DNA from: JBCCQH01 sp039024435
Lineage (GTDB): Bacteria > Bacteroidota > Bacteroidia > J057 > JADKCL01
Reading direction: 5' to 3'
NCBI GenBank assembly: GCA_039024435.1
Contig: JBCCQH010000048.1
Coordinates: forward strand, 1 to 52,021
Length of the DNA stretch: 52,021 bases
In this document: positions 36,564 through 44,643 of the stretch, one piece after another
Layout of the letters: each line of letters opens with the position of its first letter
How positions within the stretch are numbered: position 1 is the stretch's first letter
Made by a program: the position numbers and the translations under genes
The notes under the pieces: generated by a model
Told to the model about the DNA's origin: nothing
The model's database searches: none
Seen by the model: only the letters and a program-made list of their open reading frames with translations

Positions 36564-37925
36564 TTACCCCAGGGTAAGATCAAGCAAGTCTTGATTGGCA
36601 AAGTTGCCGGAGGACATCATCAGGAATACATTGTCGGAAGGCTGGCGCATACCGCCGAGTTCGCGGCGCAAGTCTTCTACGCTGGTCGCGTAGACAATTC
36701 CCTCATCCTGAAAGGCTTCCACCAATTCTCGGCGGCTGATTGGCGGATAGTTTTTGCTCTTGAGGGTGTGCTCATTGACAAAAACGATTTTGTGCTTCAT
36801 CGCTTTGAGCGTCTTGCGGTACTGCGAGAGGAAGCGCTTGTTGAGGCTGCTGAAGGTGTGCAGCTCCAGGCAAGCGACGACATTTTTTTTGCTGAACATG
36901 TCGCGGATCGCTTCCACGGTCGCCCGGACCTTACTCGGTGAGTGAGCAAAATCTTTGAAGACAATGTTATTGTGGGCGTCTTCGTAAATCTTTTCCAGAC
37001 GGCGGGAAGCCCCCCGAAAGGTCGCGATGTGGGTCAGAAAATCGGGCAGGTCTACCGCAAGCAGCCGGCATACTTCCCAAGCTCCGGAAATGTTCGACAT
37101 GTTGTGCTTGCCGATCAATTCCACGGCGGCGCGTTCCCCTTTGATCTTGATTTCGTATTTGCCATTGCGGATGCGGTTGTCCGCAGTCGCGTAGGGATGG
37201 AGATAATGTTCCTCGGGCCGGGCAAACTGCTTGATCGTCTTGCGGATCTGCTTGTCTTCGTCGTTGTAGACCAATCCGGCGCCTTTGGGCAGGCCGTCGA
37301 CCAGCTTCTCGAACTGTTGTACGTATTCGGCCTCGGTCGGGAAGACATTGATGTGGTCCCAGGCGATTCCGGAAACAAGGGCGACGTGGGGCTGGTAGAT
37401 GTGGAATTTGGGGCGCAGGTCCAGGGGGGAAGCAAGGTATTCATCCCCTTCCAAGATGATGACCGGCGCCTCGTGGGTGAGTTGTACCATCGTCTCAAAA
37501 CCTTGGACCTGACCACCGACGAGGTAGTCAAACTCACGCCCAAGGCCGCGCAAGACGTGCATCACCATGCTGGTGATCGTGGTTTTGCCGTGGCTACCAC
37601 AAATGGCGACACGCTGCTTGTGTCGACTTTGTTCATAGATGAATTCGGGAAAGGAGTACACGCGGACACCGATTTCCTGGGCGCGCCGGAGTTCCGGATT
37701 GTCTTTTTTGGCGTGCATACCCAAAATGACCGCATCCAAATCCGGCGTGATCCGGGTCGCCTGCCAGCCGTTTTCGGACGGAAGCAAACCGAGCTTTTCT
37801 AAACGCGTGTGCGCAGGATCGTAGATTTCATCGTCCGATCCGGTGACCACGTGACCCATTTTGTGTAGGGCGATGGCGAGGTTGTGCATGACGCTCCCGC
37901 CGATCGCAATGAAATGTATTTTCAT
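36564..37925 (-). CDS. mpl: Mur ligase, UDP-MurNAc:tripeptide ligase (Mpl) type
   Basis: 453 residues. The N-terminal Rossmann-like UDP-binding domain opens KIHFIAIGGSVMHNLAIAL, the ATP-binding P-loop is GSHGKTT (110-116), and the central and C-terminal Mur ligase domains follow (YDPAHTRLEKLG at the start; EGDEYLASPLDLRPKF; later FAHSPSKVRATV). The SVMHNLAIAL form and overall length match Mpl rather than MurC, from memory: the recycling ligase that rejoins L-Ala-gamma-D-Glu-meso-DAP to UDP-MurNAc in the cytoplasm. The distinction from MurC rests on motifs only. ATG at 37925. No other cell-wall genes are adjacent, fitting a recycling rather than the dcw-cluster role. Confidence 0.88.
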   Translation of the reverse strand: MKIHFIAIGGSVMHNLAIALHKMGHVVTGSDDEIYDPAHTRLEKLGLLPSENGWQATRITPDLDAVILGMHAKKDNPELRRAQEIGVRVYSFPEFIYEQSRHKQRVAICGSHGKTTITSMVMHVLRGLGREFDYLVGGQVQGFETMVQLTHEAPVIILEGDEYLASPLDLRPKFHIYQPHVALVSGIAWDHINVFPTEAEYVQQFEKLVDGLPKGAGLVYNDEDKQIRKTIKQFARPEEHYLHPYATADNRIRNGKYEIKIKGERAAVELIGKHNMSNISGAWEVCRLLAVDLPDFLTHIATFRGASRRLEKIYEDAHNNIVFKDFAHSPSKVRATVEAIRDMFSKKNVVACLELHTFSSLNKRFLSQYRKTLKAMKHKIVFVNEHTLKSKNYPPISRRELVEAFQDEGIVYATSVEDLRRELGGMRQPSDNVFLMMSSGNFANQDLLDLTLG

Positions 37926-38701
37926 TTGCAGCCTCTACTATTGCCGCAAAAATACTGTCTTTTTAGTGGATTTTAAAATGGCGGTCGTGGAAAACCTGAA
38001 GTGGGTACGATTTCTCGCGCGCTAGATTCGGGGTTTTGGGCTTTGGGGAAGGATAGCGGGCAGTTTTGCTTCGTTTACTCCGGGGGCTTTTGGGGGAGCG
38101 GGGTCCAGGCCGGGTACCCGCTCCGCTGGTATCCCGTTGCGAACCCGGTTACGCTGCTTCTCCGCCATCCGGCTCAACCTTTTCTATGGGGGCGGAAAAA
38201 GATGCCATAGCAAAATCACAGGATTAAATTTAAACCGCCTCTTAGTTCTACTATGTCAAGTTAACAAAACACCAATCCGTCTTCGCCAACGCGCTAGGGC
38301 GCATTGAAGAGATCGCGATGACAATTGGGGAGGCTTGTCATGGCGACGACCAGCGGGAGGAGGCATCTTTTACGTCGTGGGTTTCTTGATTTGGAATTGC
38401 ACTGGGAAATCACAGTGGGCAATGGCAGCGGGAAGCCGCACGGGGAAAGATCACTGCGTATTCCTCGCGATCTCCTTCTTCCTCCTTCTTCGGTTGTCGC
38501 GAAGACACAGATGAGGAAGATTGGGCAGAAATACAACCCTGACAAAGTAGAATTAGACGCCTTCACGATTTTCCCGCCCTACAATTCCCGGGGCAAGGTT
38601 GTCGTTCACCCCGCATGCATTTATTTGACTCTTAGCAAACAAATTTTTGATAACTTACTGCGGCTTGCGAAAGCTTATATTACCCCTTTAATTTGACAAC
38701 C
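37926..38701. other. intergenic region with truncated MITE copy
   Basis: No gene supported: an open frame at 38325-38696 is basic and repetitive in composition and is not preceded by a ribosome binding site. It carries a truncated MITE-like copy (38188-38241) and two short segments similar to the region at 33074-33421. The last ~40 bases should carry the promoter of the WG-repeat gene. Confidence 0.5.
38188..38241 (-). mobile_element. MITE-like element, copy E (54-bp truncated)
   Basis: Only the outer end corresponding to the left arm of copy B remains, in reverse orientation, ending AAACCGCCTC followed by TTA at 38242-38244. The inner part and the second end are missing. Confidence 0.7.
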
Positions 38702-40114
38702 ATGAACCTGGACAAAACCTTTCTCCGATTTCCCAAATTCGCCCTCATCGCCATTCTGCTAATTGCCTTCACGGGCTGCGGGGAGGAAGGCAGTTCTTCG
38801 CTGAATCCCGAGGATTGGCGGCTCGCGGTGGAGTTGGACGACAAATGGGGCGCCATCGACCGCGAGGGCAACTACGTCCTGAATCCTATTTACCCTGATC
38901 AGCCTTATTACTGGGAAGAACATTTCACCGTGTTTGACGGCGGCACCACTCGCTATTTCGATAAGGACGGAAATGAGCTTGCCGTCGGTGCGGTCAAGCA
39001 GGGGGGCTTGCTCAGTGGAGGTTTGCTTTCCTTTTCCGATTCCGAAACCGGTCTGCTGGGCTTCATGGATGCCCAAGGCGAGGTGAAAATCAAGCCGGCG
39101 TTCCAGTCTGCGTTGCCGTTTACCAGTGGCCGGGCGGCCGTAACCACCACCGACGATAAACTCGGGGTGATCAACCAAGCCGGAAAATTCGAAATCGAGC
39201 CAGAATACGACGCGGAGAGCAGCATCGTATTTTTCGGAGACTACGGAGTGTTGGTCCAGGACGCAAAATCGGGCTATCTCGACCGCAAGGGCAAAGTCCT
39301 GATCCCGGTGCAATTTGATTTGGCATTTGCTTTTGCCAATGAACGCGCAGTCGTGTCCCTCGGGGATGGGTTTGGGGTGATCGATACGCGGGGCAAGTTT
39401 GTCGTCAATCCCATTTACCGCCTGATTTACCCCTTCATAGACGAAGTGGCCATCGCAGCGAACGACCAACGGCAATTCCTCGCCCTCGGTCCGGATGGCA
39501 AAGTGATCGAGGAATATTCTCGGTACTATCCCGAATTGATGCCCTACCGGGAAGGCAAGATTCCCTTTGAGAACAAAGAAGGCAAGTGGGGCTACCTGGA
39601 TTTGGCGGGGGAAGAGGTGATCGCGCCGCAGTTTCGCCAGGCGTATCCATTCCTCGCTGGGGTTGCACTGGTCGAGATTGATCGAAAATACGGACTGATC
39701 GGAGAAGACGGAAAGGTGACGGTGACGCCGCAGTTTTCCGACATCGACGAGGACGCGGCGGTAATCGGATACGGACCCAATTATTTCCTCGTAAACCTCG
39801 ATAAGTTTATCTCCTTCGGAACCATCGGCCAAAATGTGAAGTTGGTGGCGGAGACTTTCCTAGTGGCCCTGGCAAAAGGGGACTACGCCAAGGCCAAACG
39901 CTATGCGACCAAGGAAGCACAGGCCTCCCTCGAAATACTGGCGGGCATGAGTGAGGGTAAACAACCACAACCGGGTGCCGGTGAGAAGATTGTGATCCGA
40001 TCCGTCGAAGTCGACGGGGATAGCGCGGTTGTGACCTACACGGATGAAGGCAAGGAGATGACCCTGAACATGGTCCGCGAATACGGGGAATGGCGGGCGG
40101 CTTGGAGCAAGTAG
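38702..40114 (+). CDS. WG-repeat lipoprotein with C-terminal NTF2-like tail
   Basis: 470 residues from ATG 38702; an in-frame TTG at 38693 is less likely. The lipobox IAFTGC gives Cys26. Residues ~45-360 hold about ten WG-type repeats (WGAIDREGNYVLNPIY, LGVINQAGKFEIEPEY, WGYLDLAGEEVIAPQF). The last ~95 residues (VAETFLVALAKGDYAKAKRY, then IRSVEVDGDSAVVTYTDEG) resemble the DUF4878/NTF2-like domain often fused to such proteins. An envelope-anchored protein of unknown role, convergent with the porin gene 15 bp away, so their 3' ends may interfere. Confidence 0.82.
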   Translation: MNLDKTFLRFPKFALIAILLIAFTGCGEEGSSSLNPEDWRLAVELDDKWGAIDREGNYVLNPIYPDQPYYWEEHFTVFDGGTTRYFDKDGNELAVGAVKQGGLLSGGLLSFSDSETGLLGFMDAQGEVKIKPAFQSALPFTSGRAAVTTTDDKLGVINQAGKFEIEPEYDAESSIVFFGDYGVLVQDAKSGYLDRKGKVLIPVQFDLAFAFANERAVVSLGDGFGVIDTRGKFVVNPIYRLIYPFIDEVAIAANDQRQFLALGPDGKVIEEYSRYYPELMPYREGKIPFENKEGKWGYLDLAGEEVIAPQFRQAYPFLAGVALVEIDRKYGLIGEDGKVTVTPQFSDIDEDAAVIGYGPNYFLVNLDKFISFGTIGQNVKLVAETFLVALAKGDYAKAKRYATKEAQASLEILAGMSEGKQPQPGAGEKIVIRSVEVDGDSAVVTYTDEGKEMTLNMVREYGEWRAAWSK

Positions 40115-40129
40115 TGCCGGGGGGGAGAA

Positions 40130-41404
40130 TTACCGTGAAGGATCGATCACCGCATCGTATTTGGGCGCAAACGTGTAGCAGAGGGCCAGTCCCGGAATGA
40201 ATCCTCGGGCTTTGTACGTTCCCCCAAAGTTCAATTCTTGGTTGATGTCGGTGCGCTCTTGTGCTTCGACCCAGGAAAGGCTCGCGTCGATCCGCAAGCG
40301 TCCCAAGTGGTAGCTGGCACCCGCATTCAGACCGATTTTGTCTGAATCCGGCGTTTCTGGGGTGGTAAATCCGTCCGGAACCGGGGTCATGTCGTAGTAG
40401 GCTCCCGCGCGCACCTGAAAATCGTCGGTGAGGTCTTTTTGCCAGCCCGCCCGGAAGATAAATGCATTGGTGTAATTGCGGGGCGAGGCCAAATCATCCA
40501 GCAGACTGGTGTTTTGCACAAAATCAAAGTCCAGGCTCTGGTACACACTCCAACCGACGTAGTTGATGTCCACCGAAACGAGGTTCTTGCCGGGAAACCG
40601 GTAGGCCGCGCCGACGGTCAGCGTCCAGGGAAGGTCGATTTGCGCGGAGAAGGTCGTGTTCGGAAAGGAATCGGCAAGGGAGGCCGGAACCGCGAATTCA
40701 GCGGTGCCATCATCGGCATTGAAACCGACACTTGAGCGGAAACTTACGCCGGCGGAAAAGTCTTTTTGGTCGGATTGGTAATAGATTCCGGCGTTGAAGC
40801 CAAACCCACGGCCCGCTCCACTGAGGAGGACTTCGCCGTAATTGCCGTTGGTGAACTGGGCGGGGACGGCGCGGCGTAGACTCACGCTACCCGTGGCAAA
40901 TACGGGCCCGAAACCCACGGAAAATCGCTCGCCGAAATTGACCGCAATGGTGGGCTGGATGAATATCGTCTGCAGGGAGATTTCTCGCAGAGCAAATTGC
41001 CCTTTCCAATCGTCAGCGTAAAGGACGCGGCTGCCAAATGGGGTATATACGCCCACGCCGAAAACCACGGGGGTATTGTCGAAGATATTGGTGCGCACAG
41101 CTCCGTACCCGGCAAAAGGTGTTGAAATCGTTGCTTCATTGTTGGTGGTATAGACCCCAGGCGCGGGTTCGCGGTAGGCGACCCGGGCAAAAATCGGCGT
41201 TGTGCCCAGGGAGAGGCCGGTTTGGACCATACCCAAGGCTCCCGGATTGAAGAACTGAGCCGAAGGGTCAAACGCGAGTGCCGCGCCCACGTGCCCCATG
41301 CCCGCATTGGGAACCGCTTGAAGATTGACCTGGAATCCGCCCGCCGTCACTGAACCGAGTGCACAAAGCCAAGCCCCCACGAAGAGAATGATCCGTTTCC
41401 GCAT
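40130..41404 (-). CDS. OmpP1/FadL/TodX family outer-membrane transporter
   Basis: 424 residues. Signal peptide ~1-21 (LFVGAWLCALGSVTA). The mature N-terminus GGFQVNLQAVPNAGMGHVG, then LAFDPSAQFFNPGALGM, is the hatch and beta-barrel start characteristic of the FadL family (NPA motif seen as NPGAL). Many alternating strands follow to the C-terminus. FadL-type channels let long-chain fatty acids and aromatic hydrocarbons cross the outer membrane. The ligand here is not readable. It is separated from the upstream NifU-like gene by repeats and stands alone. Confidence 0.92.
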   Translation of the reverse strand: MRKRIILFVGAWLCALGSVTAGGFQVNLQAVPNAGMGHVGAALAFDPSAQFFNPGALGMVQTGLSLGTTPIFARVAYREPAPGVYTTNNEATISTPFAGYGAVRTNIFDNTPVVFGVGVYTPFGSRVLYADDWKGQFALREISLQTIFIQPTIAVNFGERFSVGFGPVFATGSVSLRRAVPAQFTNGNYGEVLLSGAGRGFGFNAGIYYQSDQKDFSAGVSFRSSVGFNADDGTAEFAVPASLADSFPNTTFSAQIDLPWTLTVGAAYRFPGKNLVSVDINYVGWSVYQSLDFDFVQNTSLLDDLASPRNYTNAFIFRAGWQKDLTDDFQVRAGAYYDMTPVPDGFTTPETPDSDKIGLNAGASYHLGRLRIDASLSWVEAQERTDINQELNFGGTYKARGFIPGLALCYTFAPKYDAVIDPSR

Positions 41405-41536
41405 ATTGTAATCGTTAAAGGATCAAACTATAAATTTTCGAGAAAAGCCAAAGCAACGGGGGGAAATTTCTGGTAGGCTTACAATTTCCGGGTGATTGAT
41501 TTCTGCCATTTGCTGGTGCGCGTTGGCGACGCGCCC

Positions 41537-41655
41537 TTGGTAAGATCCGAAGGGCCGTGCGGCTACGATCCCTTTGCGACAGGCGTTTTGGGTTGCTTTT
41601 TCACCGCGGTTTGCGCATTCGGGACGTACCCAATGGAAATTGGAAATTTTCTCGT
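41537..41655 (-). repeat. degenerate inverted copy of the ~123-bp intergenic repeat
   Basis: Read on the minus strand it runs AATTTCCATTGGGTACGTCC, GCGCAAACCGCGGTG, AACCCAAAACG and GGGATCGTAGCCGCACGGCC, the same block order as the tandem units at 45701-45945, with a truncated palindrome. Confidence 0.6.
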
Positions 41656-41673
41656 TGGTAATTCTCAACCTCA

Positions 41674-41835
41674 GAGGCGGTTTAAAATTGGTTTGTGAAA
41701 TTTGCTAGTGCAGATTTTTTTGTCCGTCGAAGCTCATTTTGGAGTCCATAGCCAAAGCTAGGGGCGAGAAAATAGCGGAAGAGGGGCAGAAAAAGGTGCC
41801 ATAACAAAATCGCAGTATTAAATTTAAACCGCCTC
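41674..41835 (-). mobile_element. MITE-like element, copy D (162 bp)
   Basis: Reverse-oriented full copy, same length as copy B, with ends GAGGCGGTTTAAA and TTTAAACCGCCTC, flanked by TCA (41671-41673) and TTA (41836-41838). The right-hand flanking TTA is the complement of the stop codon of the NifU-like gene. Confidence 0.85.
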
Positions 41836-42387
41836 TTAGCTGACTGCTTCCACTTCTTTGACTTCGGGGACCATGCGGGTGAGGAGGCCTTCAATGCCCA
41901 TTTTGAGGGTCATAGTAGAGGAGGGGCAGCCGGAGCAAGCACCCTGGAGGCGCAGTTTAACTTTGCCTTCATCGAAACTTTCGAAAATCACATCGCCCCC
42001 GTCCATGGCCACCGCCGGGCGGATGTTTTCTTCGAGCAACTGCTTGATCCGGCGGATGGTCGGATCGTCCTCGCTTTCTACAACTGGTTCGGGAGTTTCC
42101 TGATTGAGCAGGATGGGTTCTCCACTTTCCAGATATGCTTTGAGGGTGGACTTGAGCAGCGGGATGACAGCTTCCCATTCTTTGTCGTCGGCCTTGGTGA
42201 CCGAAACGAAATTGTAGCCGATGAAGACACCTTTTACGAAGGCAAGTTCAAACAGCTTTTGTGCCAGGGGGGAATCGGCGGTACTGTCGGCGCTCGGAAA
42301 ATCGGCCGAGCCACTGGTCAAAAGAATTTTGTCGGTGACAAATTTCAGCGTGGCCGGGTTCGGGGTAATTTCAGTGTATATCGTCAT
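41836..42387 (-). CDS. NifU-like Fe-S scaffold protein (Nfu type)
   Basis: 183 residues from the ATG at 42387; the longer open frame upstream does not look conserved. An N-terminal Nfu_N domain (~1-90, IYTEITPNPATLKFVTDKIL) is followed by a C-terminal NifU domain (~110-183, IRPAVAMDGGDVIFESFDEG) with the cluster-binding CSGC motif (Cys151, Cys154). It helps build or deliver 4Fe-4S clusters in the cytoplasm, probably as a dimer. The TAA stop at 41836-41838 is the target-site triplet next to MITE copy D, which lies directly against the gene's 3' end without altering it. Confidence 0.93.
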   Translation of the reverse strand: MTIYTEITPNPATLKFVTDKILLTSGSADFPSADSTADSPLAQKLFELAFVKGVFIGYNFVSVTKADDKEWEAVIPLLKSTLKAYLESGEPILLNQETPEPVVESEDDPTIRRIKQLLEENIRPAVAMDGGDVIFESFDEGKVKLRLQGACSGCPSSTMTLKMGIEGLLTRMVPEVKEVEAVS

Positions 42388-42583
42388 TGTTATTTGCGTT
42401 TTTGGGGGGTAGGGCAGTTGGATAAACAGTCCTACGCACAAATGTAACACCTGAAATCCAAAAGAGTTTTCACAATGTGGCTTGCCCATTGGGCATGTAT
42501 TTGTTGACTTTTGTGTGGGGAGGGGACGGAACAAATGACGTTTACCGGCGGAATCGGGCGACTTCTGTGGTGCGTTTAAAAAT

Positions 42584-42614
42584 ATTGCTATCTTGAGAAG
42601 AATTTTTATTTTTG
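42584..42614 (+). promoter_or_regulatory. -33/-7 promoter of the DUF3276 gene
   Basis: ATTG (42584-42587) and TATTTTTG (42607-42614) are separated by 19 bp, matching the TTTG-N19-TAnnTTTG consensus with one mismatch. Transcription would start around 42621, downstream of an in-frame TTG at 42612, so translation must begin later, at the GTG at 42648. Confidence 0.6.
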
Positions 42615-42647
42615 TCAGGAGTTAATCAAAACACTGAGGAGCAAGTC

Positions 42648-43055
42648 GTGGATAATCACAACAACAGTCGGTCTGAAGTTTATTCGACGAAAATTAGAGC
42701 GGGAAAGCGAACATACTTTTTCGATGTGAAAGAGACGCGTTCGCAGGACTACTACATCACGATTACGGAAAGTAAGCGTCGCTTTAGCGGTGATGGGTAC
42801 GACAAGCACAAAATCTTCCTGTACAAAGAAGACTTCAACAAATTTTACAATTGTCTGGGGGAAACCATCGACTACGTGAAGACGTCGTTGCTCCCGGATT
42901 ACGATTACGACGAGTTTGACCGTGAGCCGATCCACATGGATGATGAAAACGGCAAGAACGGTCGCTACAATATGGCAGCGGAAAATCAAGCCAGTTACGG
43001 CGATGATGATTACACTGCCAAAGAAGACGACGTGGCCACCACCTGGGACGACTGA
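42648..43055 (+). CDS. DUF3276 PurA-like nucleic-acid-binding protein
   Basis: 135 residues if started at the GTG at 42648, preceded by GAGGAG with 6 bp spacing and downstream of a good promoter. The conserved core is SEVYSTKIRAGKRTYFFDVK then YYITITESKRRF, the Pur-alpha-type repeat found as DUF3276 in nearly all Bacteroidota. Members bind single-stranded nucleic acid. The C-terminal half is acidic and low-complexity, ending in an Asp-rich tail (DDYTAKEDDVATTWDD). Monocistronic: its own terminator follows and the next gene has its own promoter-like box. Confidence 0.93.
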   Translation: MDNHNNSRSEVYSTKIRAGKRTYFFDVKETRSQDYYITITESKRRFSGDGYDKHKIFLYKEDFNKFYNCLGETIDYVKTSLLPDYDYDEFDREPIHMDDENGKNGRYNMAAENQASYGDDDYTAKEDDVATTWDD

Positions 43056-43076
43056 TCGGCGCAGGTGATCCGATTG

Positions 43077-43113
43077 AAATGTGCAATCTTCTGACAAAGA
43101 TTGCACATTTTTT
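43077..43113 (+). terminator. strong rho-independent terminator
   Basis: Perfect 14-bp stem (AAATGTGCAATCTT at 43077-43090, complement at 43097-43110), 6-nt loop, followed by a T run. It should cleanly end the DUF3276 transcript just before the ychF promoter box. Confidence 0.9.
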
Positions 43114-43114
43114 C

Positions 43115-43122
43115 TATTTTTG
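43115..43122 (+). promoter_or_regulatory. -7-like box of ychF
   Basis: TATTTTTG lies immediately after the terminator hairpin and 78 bp before the ychF ATG. No -33 element at the usual distance: the terminator stem occupies that place. Confidence 0.4.
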
Positions 43123-43200
43123 CCCCCGAATAAATTTGGCGGAGCGACCGGCGCAATGACGGCCCCGCGAACCGGCACCAATTAATGCAACACCGCAAAA

Positions 43201-44295
43201 ATGGGATTTAAATGTGGCATCGTCGGGCTACCCAACGTCGGGAAGTCCACACTTTTTAACTCGCTTTCGGAGGCGCGCGCTGAAGCCGCCAATTATCCTT
43301 TCTGCACCATCGAGCCGAACATCGGCATGGTTACAGTGCCGGATAGCCGCCTGTTTACCCTCGCCGACCTGGTCAATCCGCAGAATGTGGTACCGACCGT
43401 CGTTAAAATCGTCGACATTGCCGGCCTGGTCAAGGGGGCCAGCAAAGGCGAAGGGCTCGGCAATCAATTCCTCGGCAATATCCAGGAATGCGACGCCATC
43501 CTCCATGTCCTGCGTTGCTTTGACGACGAAAACGTCGTCCACGTCGAAGGCGGCGTCGATCCGATTCGCGACAAGGACATCATCGATACTGAATTGCAGT
43601 TCAAGGACCTGGAATACCTTGAGCGCAAGCTGGAAAAGGCAAAAAAGATGACCAAGGGGGGGAGCAAAGACGCCAAGAAACTGGTCGGTATCGTTGAGCA
43701 GGTCATTGCCCACATTGAACAGGGCCAAAATGCCCGCACACTGGACCTGTACCCGGAGGAATGGCAGATGCTCGACATGGCGCTGCTCACCCGTAAACCG
43801 GTCCTCTACGTCTGCAACGTCGACGACGATAGCCTCCCCGACGGCAACGCTTATGTCGAGCAGGTACACGAGGCGATCAAAAACGAAAATGCCGAATCGA
43901 TGATCATTTCCGCCGGTTTTGAGGCCGAATTGATGACCCTGGACGACGAAGCGGATCGCCGTGAGTTCATGGAAGATGCCGGGTTAAAAGAGCCGGGACT
44001 GCACTTGCTGGTCCGCAAGGCGTACGATCTGTTGCGCCTGCGCACCTACTTCACGGCCGGGGAAAAAGAGGTGCGGGCCTGGACGATCACCCAAGGCATG
44101 AAAGCGCCCCAGGCGGCCGGTGTGATCCACACCGATTTCGAGCGGGGATTCATCCGGGCGCAAGTCATCAAATACGACGATTTCGTAAATTACAAGTCGG
44201 AAGCGGCGGTCAAAGACGCCGGCAAGATGAGCGTAGAGGGAAAGGAATACGTGGTCGAGGACGGCGACGTGATGCATTTCCTCTTCAATGTTTGA
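43201..44295 (+). CDS. ychF: YchF GTPase/ATPase
   Basis: 364 residues, family-standard length. The P-loop is GLPNVGKS (8-15), the G3 DIAGLVKGASKGEGLG is intact, and the NxxE replacement of the G4 motif seen in this family (YVCNVDDD) is present, the change that favours ATP over GTP. A central coiled coil and the C-terminal TGS domain follow (TYFTAGEKEVRAWTITQGM then APQAAGVIHTDFERGFIRA). YchF binds ribosomes and is redox-responsive in Escherichia coli. It is followed 25 bp later by a rhodanese gene and then mltG, probably as one operon. Confidence 0.97.
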   Translation: MGFKCGIVGLPNVGKSTLFNSLSEARAEAANYPFCTIEPNIGMVTVPDSRLFTLADLVNPQNVVPTVVKIVDIAGLVKGASKGEGLGNQFLGNIQECDAILHVLRCFDDENVVHVEGGVDPIRDKDIIDTELQFKDLEYLERKLEKAKKMTKGGSKDAKKLVGIVEQVIAHIEQGQNARTLDLYPEEWQMLDMALLTRKPVLYVCNVDDDSLPDGNAYVEQVHEAIKNENAESMIISAGFEAELMTLDDEADRREFMEDAGLKEPGLHLLVRKAYDLLRLRTYFTAGEKEVRAWTITQGMKAPQAAGVIHTDFERGFIRAQVIKYDDFVNYKSEAAVKDAGKMSVEGKEYVVEDGDVMHFLFNV

Positions 44296-44320
44296 TCCCA
44301 CTTTACCACGATAAGGAATC

Positions 44321-44638
44321 ATGAAAGAAATTTCGGTACAAGAATTGAAAGCCCGGATGGATGCCGGCACGTCCCCCCGCGTCGTTGATGTACGCGAGGA
44401 ATTTGAATTGGAAAATGGCACCATCACCGAAGTCCACATACCCTTAGGACAAATTGCGGTGCGCACCGATGAATTTGGTGCCAAAGACGAAGAGATCGTC
44501 GTGACCTGTCGCTCCGGCGGGCGCAGTGGACAAGCGGTCATGTACCTGCAATCGCAGGGTTACACAAATGTCATCAACCTGACCGGCGGCATGCTGGCCT
44601 GGGCCCGGGAGATCGATCCCTCATTCAACGAATACTGA
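44321..44638 (+). CDS. rhodanese-like domain protein
   Basis: 105 residues, a single-domain rhodanese. The conserved VVDVREEFELENGTI start and the active-site loop VTCRSGGRSGQA with catalytic Cys63 are intact, and the domain ends with GYTNVINLTGGMLAWARE. It probably transfers sulfur or senses redox in the cytoplasm; the acceptor is unknown. AAGGAA lies just before the ATG at 44321. It sits between ychF (25 bp) and mltG (5 bp). Confidence 0.95.
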   Translation: MKEISVQELKARMDAGTSPRVVDVREEFELENGTITEVHIPLGQIAVRTDEFGAKDEEIVVTCRSGGRSGQAVMYLQSQGYTNVINLTGGMLAWAREIDPSFNEY

Positions 44639-44643
44639 GCCGC

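Larger units (their letters stand above)
41405..41835. other. intergenic region filled by repeats
   Basis: Upstream of the porin and downstream of the NifU-like gene. The left part holds a reverse, eroded copy of the second repeat family (about 41537-41655), the right part MITE copy D (41674-41835). No gene. Confidence 0.6.

Noticed and set aside
38325..38696. 123-residue plus-strand open frame
   Set aside because: Composition is unnatural, there is no ribosome binding site, and it crosses a segment shared with another non-coding region.
42388..42534. Longer N-terminus for the NifU-like protein
   Set aside because: The frame stays open to 42534 but the extra part is not conserved-looking, and the family starts at the ATG at 42387.
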